From: CAYMUL01 sp964393605
Lineage (GTDB): Bacteria; Bacteroidota; Ignavibacteria; Ignavibacteriales; Ignavibacteriaceae
Length of the DNA: 48,207 nt
Direction of reading: 5' to 3'
NCBI GenBank assembly: GCA_964393605.1
Contig: CAYMUL010000025.1
Coordinates: forward strand, 1 to 48,207
Of this stretch, positions 26,347-35,552 are shown piece after piece. The translations under genes and the position numbers were made by a program. Numbering within the stretch: the first letter of the stretch is position 1; every line of letters begins with the position of its first letter. The notes under the pieces were generated by a model, which did no database searches, was not told the origin of the DNA, and worked only from the letters and a program-made list of their open reading frames with translations.

Positions 26347-27576
26347 ATGAATAAAATTAAAAAACCGGAATTGATGGCGCCGGCGGGAAACCGGACTATG
26401 CTCAACGCCTCTATTAATGCGGGTGCTGACGCTATCTATTTCGGAGTTGATAAATTAAATATGCGCGCCAAAGCCGACAACTTTACTCTTGAAGAGCTTC
26501 CGGAAATTGTCTCCCTTTGCAAAGAAAAAAATGTTTTAACATATCTCACTTTAAACACTATCGTTTATGAGTCGGAACTTGAGGAACTACACGAAATAAT
26601 CGCCGCCGCAAAAAAAGATAGCGTTGATAGAATTATCTGCTGGGATTTTGCAGTCGCCGAAGTTGCAAAGAAATATGAAATGCCTTTTTGTTTTTCCACT
26701 CAAGGATCAATTTCAAATTCAATGAGCGCGAATTTTGTTAAAAGTCTCGGTGCTGTTCGATTGGTTCTCGCACGCGAGTGTACGTTGAAAGACATTAAAG
26801 AGATTCGAAGCAAAACCGATATTGAAATTGAAGCATTCATACACGGCGCAATGTGCATTGCTGTAAGCGGTAGATGTTTCATGAGTCATCACCTGTTCGG
26901 GCAAAGCGCAAACCGCGGCGAGTGTGTGCAACCATGCAGAAGAGAGTATGAAGTTTATGATCCTGCAATTAAAGATTCATTAATCATCGGTGAAGATTAC
27001 GTTCTCTCTCCGAAAGATCTCTGCACAATTGAATTTATCGATGAATTAATTGAAGCCGGAATTGATTCTTTCAAAATTGAAGGAAGAAAAAGAAGTCCCG
27101 AATATGTTGCAACTGTTGTTTCCGTTTACCGAAGAGCAATTGATTTATTTTTCGATCGCACGGACGAAAAAAATAAACTTACAAAAGAAGTAAAAAAAGA
27201 ATTCCTTAAAGAATTAGAAGCGGTGTACAACCGTGGATTTTCCGCCGGATTTTATCACGGCATTCCGAGTGCAAAAGAGTATGCCGGAGTTGAAGGAAGC
27301 AAAGCAACAAAACGGAAAGAGTACATCGGCAAGGTTATAAATTATTATAAAAAAAATAACGTGGTTTATTTTGTGCTTGAGAGCGGCTCAATTTCTATCG
27401 GGGAAGAATTGCTCATTATCGGTAACACAACGGGAGTTCTACAGTTCACTATTCAAAATATTAAAAATGACGATGTGGAGATTGAGCTTGCTAATAAAGG
27501 AGATAAAGTAACTATTCCCTGCGAAACACTTGTAAGACCGAATGACTCCGTCTATGTTTTGCGAAGTAATTATTAA
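26347..27576 (+). CDS. U32-family protein, TrhP/YegQ-like (tRNA hydroxylation)
   Basis: This 409-residue protein has the U32 barrel start (ELMAPAGNRTMLNASINAGADAIYFG) and the family signature EAFIHGAMCIAVSGRCFMS, then SANRGECVQPCRREY. Its four cysteines probably bind an iron-sulfur cluster. Although the family was first called collagenase-like peptidases, E. coli members TrhP and RlhA act in prephenate-dependent hydroxylation of tRNA and rRNA. This protein is closest in layout to TrhP, with the small C-terminal beta domain present. Prephenate is also the TyrA substrate. The ATG lacks a clear ribosome-binding site. Assignment to TrhP rather than another U32 subgroup is inference. Confidence 0.83.
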   Translation: MNKIKKPELMAPAGNRTMLNASINAGADAIYFGVDKLNMRAKADNFTLEELPEIVSLCKEKNVLTYLTLNTIVYESELEELHEIIAAAKKDSVDRIICWDFAVAEVAKKYEMPFCFSTQGSISNSMSANFVKSLGAVRLVLARECTLKDIKEIRSKTDIEIEAFIHGAMCIAVSGRCFMSHHLFGQSANRGECVQPCRREYEVYDPAIKDSLIIGEDYVLSPKDLCTIEFIDELIEAGIDSFKIEGRKRSPEYVATVVSVYRRAIDLFFDRTDEKNKLTKEVKKEFLKELEAVYNRGFSAGFYHGIPSAKEYAGVEGSKATKRKEYIGKVINYYKKNNVVYFVLESGSISIGEELLIIGNTTGVLQFTIQNIKNDDVEIELANKGDKVTIPCETLVRPNDSVYVLRSNY

Positions 27577-27639
27577 CCAATGGCTTAAGCCGTTGGTTAG
27601 TGGAGATGCATACCGAACAGTTTAACGGTTTCAACCGTT
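27577..27639. repeat. Two REP-like palindromes
   Basis: Immediately after the U32 gene stop lies CCAATGGCTTAAGCCGTTGG (27577-27596), a 20-base palindrome with one wobble pair. AACGGTTTCAACCGTT (27624-27639) follows. The two flank a short spacer and could act together as a transcription or mRNA-processing barrier between the converging genes. Confidence 0.7.
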
Positions 27640-27664
27640 TCGTACCTTATTATAGTAGATTCAT

Positions 27665-28297
27665 TTATAATATTGAATCAATCAAAATATTTTTTGTGCG
27701 AAGTTCTTCAACCAACTGCGAAGCATTTTTGAAAACAATACCTTCCCAACCCCTTGTAATTGCGGCTTGAACATATTCGGGAATGTCATCTATGAAAATA
27801 TGTTCTTCCGGTTTGCAAAAAGTAAATTCTTCGACGCATCTATAAATTTCTGCTTCCGGTTTTACCGCGCCAACTTCATGAGAGAGAATTAATTTATCGA
27901 AGTGTTTGAAAAATTCTAATTGTTCATAACCATATTTTTGGTGAATGACATTCGTGTTCGAAAGAAGAACAAGTTTATAATTCATTTTTAGTTTGGGGAG
28001 AAGCGAGACAACTTCTTCATTCATAGAAAAAATATTTGAGTAGATGCGACGAAACTGATTTGCATCGATAATAAAATCAATTGCCTTCAACACCGGATAA
28101 CAAAATTCCTCATCGGTTAATTCTCCTTTCTCAAATTTTCGGTGAAGAGAGTAATTATCTTTTAAATATTTTATCAGTATATCGCCGTACCCGTTTTTTA
28201 TAGAATTGATTTTATTCACGGCGCGGGAGTAATCAAACGGAAGGAGAACGTTCCCCAAATCAAATACAATAGTTTTTATTTTAGAAGTCGTAATCAT
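27665..28297 (-). CDS. HAD-superfamily phosphatase (YihX-like)
   Basis: This protein of about 210 residues carries all four haloacid-dehalogenase motifs: IVFDLGNVLL (I; the second Asp of the usual DxD is replaced by Asn in the DLGN form typical of this branch), LLSNT (II), KPEAEIY (III) and FIDDIPEYVQAA (IV). The helical cap lies between I and II. Relatives such as YihX dephosphorylate sugar phosphates, including alpha-glucose 1-phosphate; the substrate here is unknown. I chose the ATG at 28297, close to motif I; the frame extends to 28339. Confidence 0.87.
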   Translation of the reverse strand: MITTSKIKTIVFDLGNVLLPFDYSRAVNKINSIKNGYGDILIKYLKDNYSLHRKFEKGELTDEEFCYPVLKAIDFIIDANQFRRIYSNIFSMNEEVVSLLPKLKMNYKLVLLSNTNVIHQKYGYEQLEFFKHFDKLILSHEVGAVKPEAEIYRCVEEFTFCKPEEHIFIDDIPEYVQAAITRGWEGIVFKNASQLVEELRTKNILIDSIL

Positions 28298-28392
28298 TTT
28301 ATTAAATATTATGAATGGTTTTATCGAATGAGCGCGCACATCTATTTTTGCCCGTCATTTCAATATTAATTTCAAGTGCAATATAAAATAGT

Positions 28393-30807
28393 ATGAAAAA
28401 ATTATTTTTAATCTTCTTTCTCTCCGCATTATTTTTTTCAGTCTTCCCGCAGCTCAACAGCATTAAGGGGAAAGTGATTTCATCCGCCGCTAATGAGGCT
28501 CTTCCGTATGCAAACATTCGCATTGTTGAAACGGGAAGCGGTGCCGCGGCGAATAAATCCGGTAATTTTGAAATAAAATTATCTGTGGGGAATTATACTC
28601 TCATCACTTCGTACATCGGTTTCATTTCCGACACACTAAAAATTAAAGTAGTGCAAAGCGTTGAAAATCTTGTTATTAAATTGAACGAGTCAAGTGTAAA
28701 TCTGCCGGAGATAACAGTTTTCCCCGGCGAAAATCCTGCGCTTGAAATTTTAAGAAGAGCAATTACCCGGAGAGATGAGAGAAATAAATTATTCAATTCT
28801 TATGAGTTTGAAGGATTCACAAAGTTTGTTGTTAAAACAAATCAAGATTTAAATTCCGAAGGCGGCGGAGCTTTCAGCATCGGGCTTTCCACAGATGACA
28901 CGCTGATTATCGGGGCGATATTCGAAAATCACAGCAAAACTTTTTTCAAAAAAGAAGACAAGAAAAAGGAAATCATTCTTGCGCGAAGACAAACGGCGAA
29001 TGTTCCTTCTTCCGTTAATACTTTAACAGGTGGCAGATTGATTCAAAATTTTTATGAAGACGATATTCAATTTTTTAACCGCGATATGATTAATCCTATT
29101 TCAAATAAAGGATTGAGCTACTACTATTTTATTTTAACCGATACAATTTCTTACGACAATCAAAACATTTTTCAAATCTATGCCTCACCAGATGATTCGC
29201 TCGATGCAGGTTTCGTCGGAAATATTTTTATCTCCGATAAAACTTATGATTTGATAGAAGTAGATTTGCAATTGAATCGTGCGGCAAACACCGGCGGATT
29301 ATTTGAAAGAATTACAATCGTTCAACAGTTTCGCCCGTTCGGTGAAAACGTTTATATGCCGGTTGATTACAATCTCTCATTAGCAATGTCATTACTGGGT
29401 TTGGTGAAGATTGATATCGAACTTGCCTCGCTTCTTCATTCATACAATATAAATACAGAAATTCCCGATGACTTTTTTGATAAAGCGGTAATCACCGTTA
29501 AAACCGATGCGGACGAAAAAGATTCTTCCTATTGGTCAACAACACAAACCATCGCCGCAACTGAAGAAGAGGTTTCTGCTTTTGACAAAATTGACAGTAT
29601 TAAAAACGTTCCGAAAGATTTTTGGAAAGAATTTTCTTTCTTCGCATCAACACTAAATTATGATGATAACATTTCATTTACGGGACCGCTCGGGCTTTAT
29701 CACTTCAACCGCGTGGAAGGACATGCTCTCGATTTTACATTTTCAATAAATGATTTGTACAACGACCGTTTTGATATTCGTTTGAAAAATTCTTACGGTT
29801 TTTCCGATAAGAAAATTAAGAATGAGCTTTTCACCCGCGTTTATCTTGGCGATTATCGCACTCACCGTTTGACATTATCAATCTTTAATCAAAAAAGAAT
29901 TTTGTTTGAGAACAACGCAGACGGTAATGAATTTCTCAGCTCAATACTTGCACTTGTTTCCAAATATGAATTTCAAGACTACTATTACTCAAAAGGATTC
30001 AATTTTACTTTCAGCAGTGAGATACTTCCTGTTGTAATTCTTAGCGGAGGAATTTCCTCTACAAAAGATGAAAGCGCATTTATCAACAGTAATTTTTCTT
30101 TCTTTGCAAAAAAGAAAACCTATCCACCGAATAAATTGATTTATGATGCTTCGATTACTTCTTTCAATCTCGGTTTCACAATTGATTTTAGAGATTACAT
30201 TGAAGATGGAATGTATCGCCGCAGAATTTCAGAACGAGATTTTACAATTCGCTTCGGCGGAAATGTTAAACATTCCTCCGACGGATTTTTTACCGATATA
30301 TTAAGTTCAACACAATATTCTCTCAATACTTCAGCGCGAGTTGCGACAAGCGGTAACACTAATCTGGATTTTTCATTGAAGGGAACTTACTCAAAAGGTG
30401 CTGTGCCGTTTCAAAATCTCTTCGTGCTTCCGGGAAATCTTGAATACCTCTCGGACGAAAATACTTTTCGAACTTTAAGATTGTACGAAGCCACCGGCGA
30501 CCGCATCATTACTGCTTTTTTCAATTGGCGGACGCGCTCCGAATTTTTTAATTTGCTCGGAATAGATTTTCTCCGCTCTCTCGAAATAGAAATTACTCCC
30601 TACTTAAATTTTGGAATTATATCTTTGAGTAACGAAAGTAATTTAATTTCTCCTTATGCTTTAAATACTTTTGACAAACCGTTAATTGAAACCGGATTCA
30701 CTTTAAGCAAAGTTCTTATTCCAATCTCTATCGATTTCGGTTGGAGATTGACGCATAAACGAGAAAGCAATTTTTTATTCACAATTAGTTCATCAATAGT
30801 AAATTGA
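28393..30807 (+). CDS. DUF5686 outer-membrane protein with carboxypeptidase-like domain
   Basis: This 804-residue exported protein has a signal peptide (KKLFLIFFLSALFFSVFPQ) and a CarboxypepD_reg-like beta-sandwich (about residues 22-105: IKGKVISSAANEALPYANIRI and GNYTLITSYIGFISDTLKI), as at the N terminus of SusC-type proteins. The long DUF5686 region that follows is a predicted outer-membrane barrel. It lacks a plug and TonB box that I can recognise. Function is unknown; the family is abundant in Bacteroidota. It is followed seven bases later by the FAH-family gene and probably cotranscribed with it. Confidence 0.85.
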   Translation: MKKLFLIFFLSALFFSVFPQLNSIKGKVISSAANEALPYANIRIVETGSGAAANKSGNFEIKLSVGNYTLITSYIGFISDTLKIKVVQSVENLVIKLNESSVNLPEITVFPGENPALEILRRAITRRDERNKLFNSYEFEGFTKFVVKTNQDLNSEGGGAFSIGLSTDDTLIIGAIFENHSKTFFKKEDKKKEIILARRQTANVPSSVNTLTGGRLIQNFYEDDIQFFNRDMINPISNKGLSYYYFILTDTISYDNQNIFQIYASPDDSLDAGFVGNIFISDKTYDLIEVDLQLNRAANTGGLFERITIVQQFRPFGENVYMPVDYNLSLAMSLLGLVKIDIELASLLHSYNINTEIPDDFFDKAVITVKTDADEKDSSYWSTTQTIAATEEEVSAFDKIDSIKNVPKDFWKEFSFFASTLNYDDNISFTGPLGLYHFNRVEGHALDFTFSINDLYNDRFDIRLKNSYGFSDKKIKNELFTRVYLGDYRTHRLTLSIFNQKRILFENNADGNEFLSSILALVSKYEFQDYYYSKGFNFTFSSEILPVVILSGGISSTKDESAFINSNFSFFAKKKTYPPNKLIYDASITSFNLGFTIDFRDYIEDGMYRRRISERDFTIRFGGNVKHSSDGFFTDILSSTQYSLNTSARVATSGNTNLDFSLKGTYSKGAVPFQNLFVLPGNLEYLSDENTFRTLRLYEATGDRIITAFFNWRTRSEFFNLLGIDFLRSLEIEITPYLNFGIISLSNESNLISPYALNTFDKPLIETGFTLSKVLIPISIDFGWRLTHKRESNFLFTISSSIVN

Positions 30808-30814
30808 AAAAGAT

Positions 30815-31465
30815 ATGACAACAATAAAACTCGGCGCCGAAGAATTCCATGTAGGAAAAATTGTTTGCATCGGTAGAAATTATGCCGAACATGCAAAAGA
30901 ACTGGGAAACGAAGTTCCCGAATTTCCTTTAATATTTTTGAAACCTCCTTCGAACATTATTTTCAGCGGCGATGCAATTGTTCACCCCGAACATTCTTCG
31001 GATATGCACCACGAAGTTGAACTTGTTTTATTAATTGGTAATGAATTGAAAAACGCATCACTCGAAGAAGCAGACAAATCTGTTATCGGTTACACAGTCG
31101 GACTTGATATGACGCTTCGCGACCTCCAGGACAAGCTGAAAAATAAAGGCAATCCATGGACTCTCGCAAAATGTTTTGACGGCAGCGCAGTGCTTGGAAA
31201 TTTTGTTCCCGTTAATGAAAAGCCTTTCTCGCTTTCGTGGAGATTAAAATTATTTGTCAATGAAGTTGAGAAACAGAATTCCGAATTGAACAAAATGATA
31301 TTCAAACCTGCGGAAATAGTGCAGTACATTTCTTCGGTGATGAAATTAGAGAAGGGAGATTTAATTTACACCGGCACACCATCCGGCGTTGGGAAAGCAA
31401 ATCGCGGTGATAAATTAAATGCAGTATTCGAATCCGTTGCCTCGCTTGAAGTAGCGGTGAAATAA
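30815..31465 (+). CDS. Fumarylacetoacetate hydrolase family protein
   Basis: This 216-residue protein is a compact FAH-fold enzyme of the acylpyruvase/oxaloacetate decarboxylase type (FAHD1/YcgM-like). It has VGKIVCIGRNYAEHAKELG, the metal-binding HHEVELVLLI, GYTVGLDMTLRDLQ with the third acidic ligand, LAKCFDGSAVLG and the C-terminal YTGTPSGVGK. Members need Mg or Mn and cleave carbon-carbon bonds of beta-diketo acids or decarboxylate oxaloacetate. The exact substrate cannot be assigned from sequence. Confidence 0.9.
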   Translation: MTTIKLGAEEFHVGKIVCIGRNYAEHAKELGNEVPEFPLIFLKPPSNIIFSGDAIVHPEHSSDMHHEVELVLLIGNELKNASLEEADKSVIGYTVGLDMTLRDLQDKLKNKGNPWTLAKCFDGSAVLGNFVPVNEKPFSLSWRLKLFVNEVEKQNSELNKMIFKPAEIVQYISSVMKLEKGDLIYTGTPSGVGKANRGDKLNAVFESVASLEVAVK

Positions 31466-31545
31466 TTGAGAATTGAAAATTTTGTCGCGCTTCATCGGGG
31501 GTGAATTGTGAATAGGCAATCGGAAATGATAAGTTATAAATTGTT

Positions 31546-31598
31546 CTGCGTTCCGATGAATATGATGCTATTCAAACTCATATCCTATCGAAACGCAG
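31546..31598. repeat. Long imperfect hairpin between convergent genes
   Basis: Arms of about 20 bases, starting CTGCGTT (31546) and ending AACGCAG (31598), pair with a few mismatches. Each arm also carries CGAT/ATCG and ATATGA/TCATAT. It lies between the converging FAH-family and T9SS-cargo genes. It has no T run, so it is either a weak bidirectional terminator or a dispersed element. Confidence 0.6.
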
Positions 31599-31622
31599 AT
31601 GAAGTTAGTTAGTTAGGAAACT

Positions 31623-34019
31623 TTATCTGACCAGAAGCATCTTTCTGCTGATCGAAAAATTCTTTCCTGTCAAACGAACAAAATAAACTCCCGATGCAAC
31701 AATGTTTCCGCTGTTGTCATCACTATTCCACAATACTTTATAACTTCCCGCTTTATGGTAATCGCTGAGTAGAGTTTTAATTTCTTTTCCGAGAAGATCA
31801 AATATTTTTAATTCGACTACGCTTTCTTCGGGCACGCTGAATTTAATCACGGTAGAAGGATTAAATGGATTCGGAAAATTTTGTTCGAGCGAATAAGTTT
31901 TAATATTGGCATTCGGTTCGCTTGCATTTGTCGGTAAAATAATTCTTTGACTGTAAGCCCCTGTTCCCGTTCCGACAATTAAATCGTCATAGTAAAGAAC
32001 GTTGATCTCATTACCGACTGCATAAGAATATCCTATCGTCCATGAACTTCCTGCAAAGTGCATTATATAAATGTCGTTATCAACGGCGCAATAAACTGTA
32101 TCGTTGCCGAAAGTAACAGCTTTTCCGACTTTACCTGCAGAGGCAGGAAATCCACTCGTCGTGAACGGAGTCCATTTATTTGTTCCCGAAATAATTTTGT
32201 AATAAAGTATCGGATGATTTGTCCCGGCATCAGTACCGCATGCGAACAAAGTATCTCCGGTAAGAGAAGCGTGCAAGTCGTTGACTGTAGCGGTTATCGC
32301 CGTTCCCGTGCTTGTGTAGCTTGCGTCAAAATCATTTCTAACAGACCAACTACCGCCGCTCCATTCTGCGCGATAAACACTTCTTGCACGGCTGGAAATT
32401 GCAATCGTCATATCATAAGTTACGCCGATGTACGCAACCGGATTTCCTCCTTCGGTTGTGAAGATGATATCATTAATATCCGCATCGTTATAACCCGAAG
32501 TTGCTTTCAATAATTTTTGATTCCAATTTGTTCCGCCGTCTGTCGAATAAAAAAATCCTCCTTGCAATGTATCGCCGAGTGTGTATCCGCATGCAACAAG
32601 ATTTGTATCGGAAGAATAAACTTCGATAGCTTTAACATAAGAGCCGATTGAGGAAAAATTATATGGCGCATTCTCCGCAGTAAAAACTTGCGTCCATAAA
32701 TTTCCTTTGTCTTGCGTTTTATAAACTCGAAGATTTCCAACGAATGCGGAGTATTGATTATTCTTTATCATCTCTGCAGAATAATAAGGCGAGCCATCTC
32801 CATTCGGAAAAATTGCGTACGACCAGGACGGAGCAGTGCCATAACCGGAGACATATCTAATTCCCGATTTTGAGGCAAGCCATGCATCTGATTTGCCGGA
32901 GTTCATATCGAAATCTTTTACTTGTACAGCTTCAATCCCATCATCAATTTCAAAAATATTTGCGCCACCATTTTCTGTTGCGCCAAGTCCCTGATCAGTT
33001 GCAAAATAAAGTATCGATGCATTTAACGGGTCGGCGGCAACAGGACCATCATTCGGATGTGTTTCAAAACCAACATTTCCAAATGTTGACCAACTGCCGA
33101 AAGATTTTGTTGTTGTGTTGAATGTTGAATAAACTTTTGCGAAGTAGACAACATAATTTGATCCGCTTGCTTGAAATGCAAAATTGGAACCGCCAATCCC
33201 TTCAACACCGGTTGAAGCGGAAGTCCATGTTGTTCCGTCATTTGTAGAGTGTGCAATAATTTTTCCCGAAGGATTGTTGTTGCCGTTAAAGAAGAGCGTT
33301 CCATCCGAACCGATGCCAAATCCTGCCCAGGGCATCGAACTGCTCAACGAACTTGTTGACAGCAAACTAAATGTAGTTGATGAACCAATCGCATTGTAAT
33401 TGTCGGATGATTTGTAAATCGATGGGGGCATCGTTCCAAATTCTGCGACATAAATTTTAGAATTCGAAGGATTGATTACAATCTTCGGCATACCGGGTGT
33501 TCCCGCTAAAGTTAAAGGTGAAGCGGCGTTTTCTGTGAATGCACCGGTTGTGGAGTTTATTGTTCCCCAGCGAAGATGATTTGATTCGAGAAAGAAAAGA
33601 TAACCGCCATAAACAATCATTCCCGAAACTCCGGGGGAATAAATTGTAGTAACGGAGCTGCTGCTTGGGTGAGTGCTGTAAAGATTTCCGTTGTTGACGA
33701 AAAACAAATACCCGCTTGAAGCTTCGGCAGAGATATTTGTTATTCTGCTTCCGTAACCGTCATCGTCTCCGACTCCGGGCATCACGTTGAAGCTACCGAA
33801 TGAAGGGGTTCCGGTTGATGTTACGTCCGCATAAAAGATTGAGTTTGCACTTTCGGTTGATACAAATATTCTTGAAGTACTTGCAGAAGTTTGAATCACG
33901 CTGATAGCATTAATAATTCCGCCATAGACCGATTCCGGTTCCGGTGTTGATAATTGCGGAAAAGAATAAGCCAACGGTAATATTATTAAGCCGAGCAAAA
34001 GTTTCAATTTCTGTTTCAT
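31623..34019 (-). CDS. Secreted beta-propeller protein with T9SS type A sorting domain
   Basis: This 798-residue protein has a signal peptide (KLKLLLGLIILPLAYSFPQ) and a body rich in Ser, Thr, Gly and aromatic residues. Repeated segments resemble Vps10/BNR-type propeller blades (YKTQDKGNLWTQVF, FYSTDGGTNWNQKL, AHSTNDGTTWTSAS). The C-terminal domain of about 90 residues is the Por/type IX secretion sorting signal, with YSLEQNFPNPFNPSTVIKF, IFDLLGKEIKTL and SGVYFVRL. It should therefore be exported across the outer membrane and attached or released. The ligand is unknown. It is transcribed alone, divergent from the gene at 34278. Confidence 0.9.
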   Translation of the reverse strand: MKQKLKLLLGLIILPLAYSFPQLSTPEPESVYGGIINAISVIQTSASTSRIFVSTESANSIFYADVTSTGTPSFGSFNVMPGVGDDDGYGSRITNISAEASSGYLFFVNNGNLYSTHPSSSSVTTIYSPGVSGMIVYGGYLFFLESNHLRWGTINSTTGAFTENAASPLTLAGTPGMPKIVINPSNSKIYVAEFGTMPPSIYKSSDNYNAIGSSTTFSLLSTSSLSSSMPWAGFGIGSDGTLFFNGNNNPSGKIIAHSTNDGTTWTSASTGVEGIGGSNFAFQASGSNYVVYFAKVYSTFNTTTKSFGSWSTFGNVGFETHPNDGPVAADPLNASILYFATDQGLGATENGGANIFEIDDGIEAVQVKDFDMNSGKSDAWLASKSGIRYVSGYGTAPSWSYAIFPNGDGSPYYSAEMIKNNQYSAFVGNLRVYKTQDKGNLWTQVFTAENAPYNFSSIGSYVKAIEVYSSDTNLVACGYTLGDTLQGGFFYSTDGGTNWNQKLLKATSGYNDADINDIIFTTEGGNPVAYIGVTYDMTIAISSRARSVYRAEWSGGSWSVRNDFDASYTSTGTAITATVNDLHASLTGDTLFACGTDAGTNHPILYYKIISGTNKWTPFTTSGFPASAGKVGKAVTFGNDTVYCAVDNDIYIMHFAGSSWTIGYSYAVGNEINVLYYDDLIVGTGTGAYSQRIILPTNASEPNANIKTYSLEQNFPNPFNPSTVIKFSVPEESVVELKIFDLLGKEIKTLLSDYHKAGSYKVLWNSDDNSGNIVASGVYFVRLTGKNFSISRKMLLVR

Positions 34020-34102
34020 ATGGTTTCCTTTATTTAATTAATTAATTCGGGTGCAAAGTTATTTCGCCAATGCATCTGTGGCAATAGCATAAATGTGTTA
34101 GA

Positions 34103-34116
34103 ATGATGTTCATCAT
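34103..34116. promoter_or_regulatory. ATGATG-TT-CATCAT palindrome
   Basis: A perfect palindrome of six-base arms lies in the intergenic region between the divergent T9SS-cargo and 34278 genes. GATGTTCATCATA followed shortly by AAC recurs upstream of gdhA (21576-21585 core). It could be a shared operator, but two occurrences are thin evidence. Confidence 0.3.
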
Positions 34117-34277
34117 ATAAACACGAAACATGATTTATGGCACGCGCAAGATTTAAACCTTTTAATACACGAGAAAGAATCAACAGCGTAAATTCTAAAA
34201 TCGCAAAAATCACTTTTACATCTGTTGTTTTGTTTAATATATTTCGAAACACAACTCACAGATTAGAAGAGGAACAA

Positions 34278-34838
34278 TTGGAAAAAATAAAAATCAACCT
34301 TTCACAAATTGTAATAGAAATTATTTCGGTTGTATTTGCAGTCAGTCTTGCGCTGATCGGGAATGAGTTCCGCGAAAATTATAATAACGAACAACTTGCA
34401 GATGTTGCAATAATGAATTTGAGGAACGAAGTAAAAAATAACAAAACACTTCTTCTCAAATCAATTGAAGCGCATGAAAAGACTATTGCTTATCTATCAG
34501 AATTTCTAAAGACACAAAAAAAAGATTCCACTGCACAGAGCTATTATTTTGAACGCCTCGAAGAAACCGCATGGGAATCGATGAAGATTTCTCAAGTTAC
34601 TCAATTCATTGATTTCAAATTAACTTCGCGGATCTCTAAAGTTTATACTGAACAAAAAATTTACAACGATCTCATAATTAAAATGATGGACAATATGATT
34701 TTTCAAGGTGATTACAGCGATGAAAAAAATATTATGAAAACATTACGGCGGCATCTCGTAAATTTCTACATCATCCTTGAAGTTGAGAATAATCTGCTCA
34801 AAACCATTGAAGATTTCTTGACGAAAAATGAAAAATAA
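34278..34838 (+). CDS. Unrecognised single-pass membrane protein
   Basis: I do not recognise this protein of about 186 residues. From the suggested TTG at 34278 it begins EKIKINLSQ, has one membrane segment (IVIEIISVVFAVSLALIG), then NEFRENYNNEQ and a long charged helical region. That outline recalls DUF6090-type proteins of Bacteroidota. The TTG has GAGGAACAA immediately upstream, which decided the start; the frame stays open back to an ATG at 34137. It overlaps the following lipoprotein gene by 11 bases, so the two are probably translated together, with the propeller kinase next. Confidence 0.6.
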   Translation: MEKIKINLSQIVIEIISVVFAVSLALIGNEFRENYNNEQLADVAIMNLRNEVKNNKTLLLKSIEAHEKTIAYLSEFLKTQKKDSTAQSYYFERLEETAWESMKISQVTQFIDFKLTSRISKVYTEQKIYNDLIIKMMDNMIFQGDYSDEKNIMKTLRRHLVNFYIILEVENNLLKTIEDFLTKNEK

Positions 34839-35547
34839 TTTCGCTGTCGGTTTTATTCTTCTTCTAATTTTTTTTGCGCTCGTTCCTTTTGGTTGTGCTT
34901 CGTCTCAATCGGAAGAAGATTTAGAACTAACAAACCTTCTCTTTGGAAATTGGAAAGGAGAAAATAAAGAATCGCTTTCGTTTCGCGCTGATGGCACTTT
35001 TATCGACACTTTATTTATTGAAGTTCCCCACGTTGCATGTGTTTTCATTCCCGAATTTATTTTTGAAGGAACGTTTCTCGTTACTAATCGCGAATTACTT
35101 TTTACTAATGTGAAAGTGCTGTTTTCCAAAACGGCGGAGACGAATCCTGAAATTCCTTTTCATCGCTTTATAAATCGAAAAACCATTTCTCTTTTAGATA
35201 ATGAATTATTTCTTCAAGAGATACAAAGAATGATTCCGCAGCAGAAGTTTGAAAAACGACCACACGGATATTGGAAAGCCGAGAATCATGCAATCGTTTA
35301 TTCGGCAGAAGATAAAATTTTTTCATTCACAAAAGTTTCGCTTCTCTTTAATTTTAATCTTCAATCCGAAAGTTGTGAAAGAAAAATAGAGTTCGGTAAC
35401 GGATTCACCGTTCCAGTTCTTGAAAGCAAATTTGAGTACGCATCAAACAGAATAAATTTTTCGGCGATGCCCGACGTAATGGCATTATTCAAGGATGATC
35501 ATTGGCTCTGGTTTATTCATGATCCTGTGAGATTTGTAAAGAATTAA
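34828..35547 (+). CDS. Unrecognised lipoprotein
   Basis: The 239-residue protein has a clear lipoprotein signal peptide (FILLLIFFALVPFGC, with lipobox PFGC). The body opens with LLFGNWKGENKESLSFRADGTF, the pattern of lipocalin-like small lipoproteins that carry a WKG..F.ADGTF block. I cannot assign a function. It overlaps the preceding membrane-protein gene and lies five bases before the large sensor kinase, so it may take part in the same signalling unit, but this is inferred from position only. Confidence 0.7.
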   Translation: MKNNFAVGFILLLIFFALVPFGCASSQSEEDLELTNLLFGNWKGENKESLSFRADGTFIDTLFIEVPHVACVFIPEFIFEGTFLVTNRELLFTNVKVLFSKTAETNPEIPFHRFINRKTISLLDNELFLQEIQRMIPQQKFEKRPHGYWKAENHAIVYSAEDKIFSFTKVSLLFNFNLQSESCERKIEFGNGFTVPVLESKFEYASNRINFSAMPDVMALFKDDHWLWFIHDPVRFVKN

Positions 35548-35552
35548 ATCTG

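Noticed and set aside
32058..33399. Several plus-strand frames of 70-150 codons inside the T9SS cargo gene
   Set aside because: They are shadows of the minus-strand gene, which has a signal peptide, repeats and a full sorting domain.
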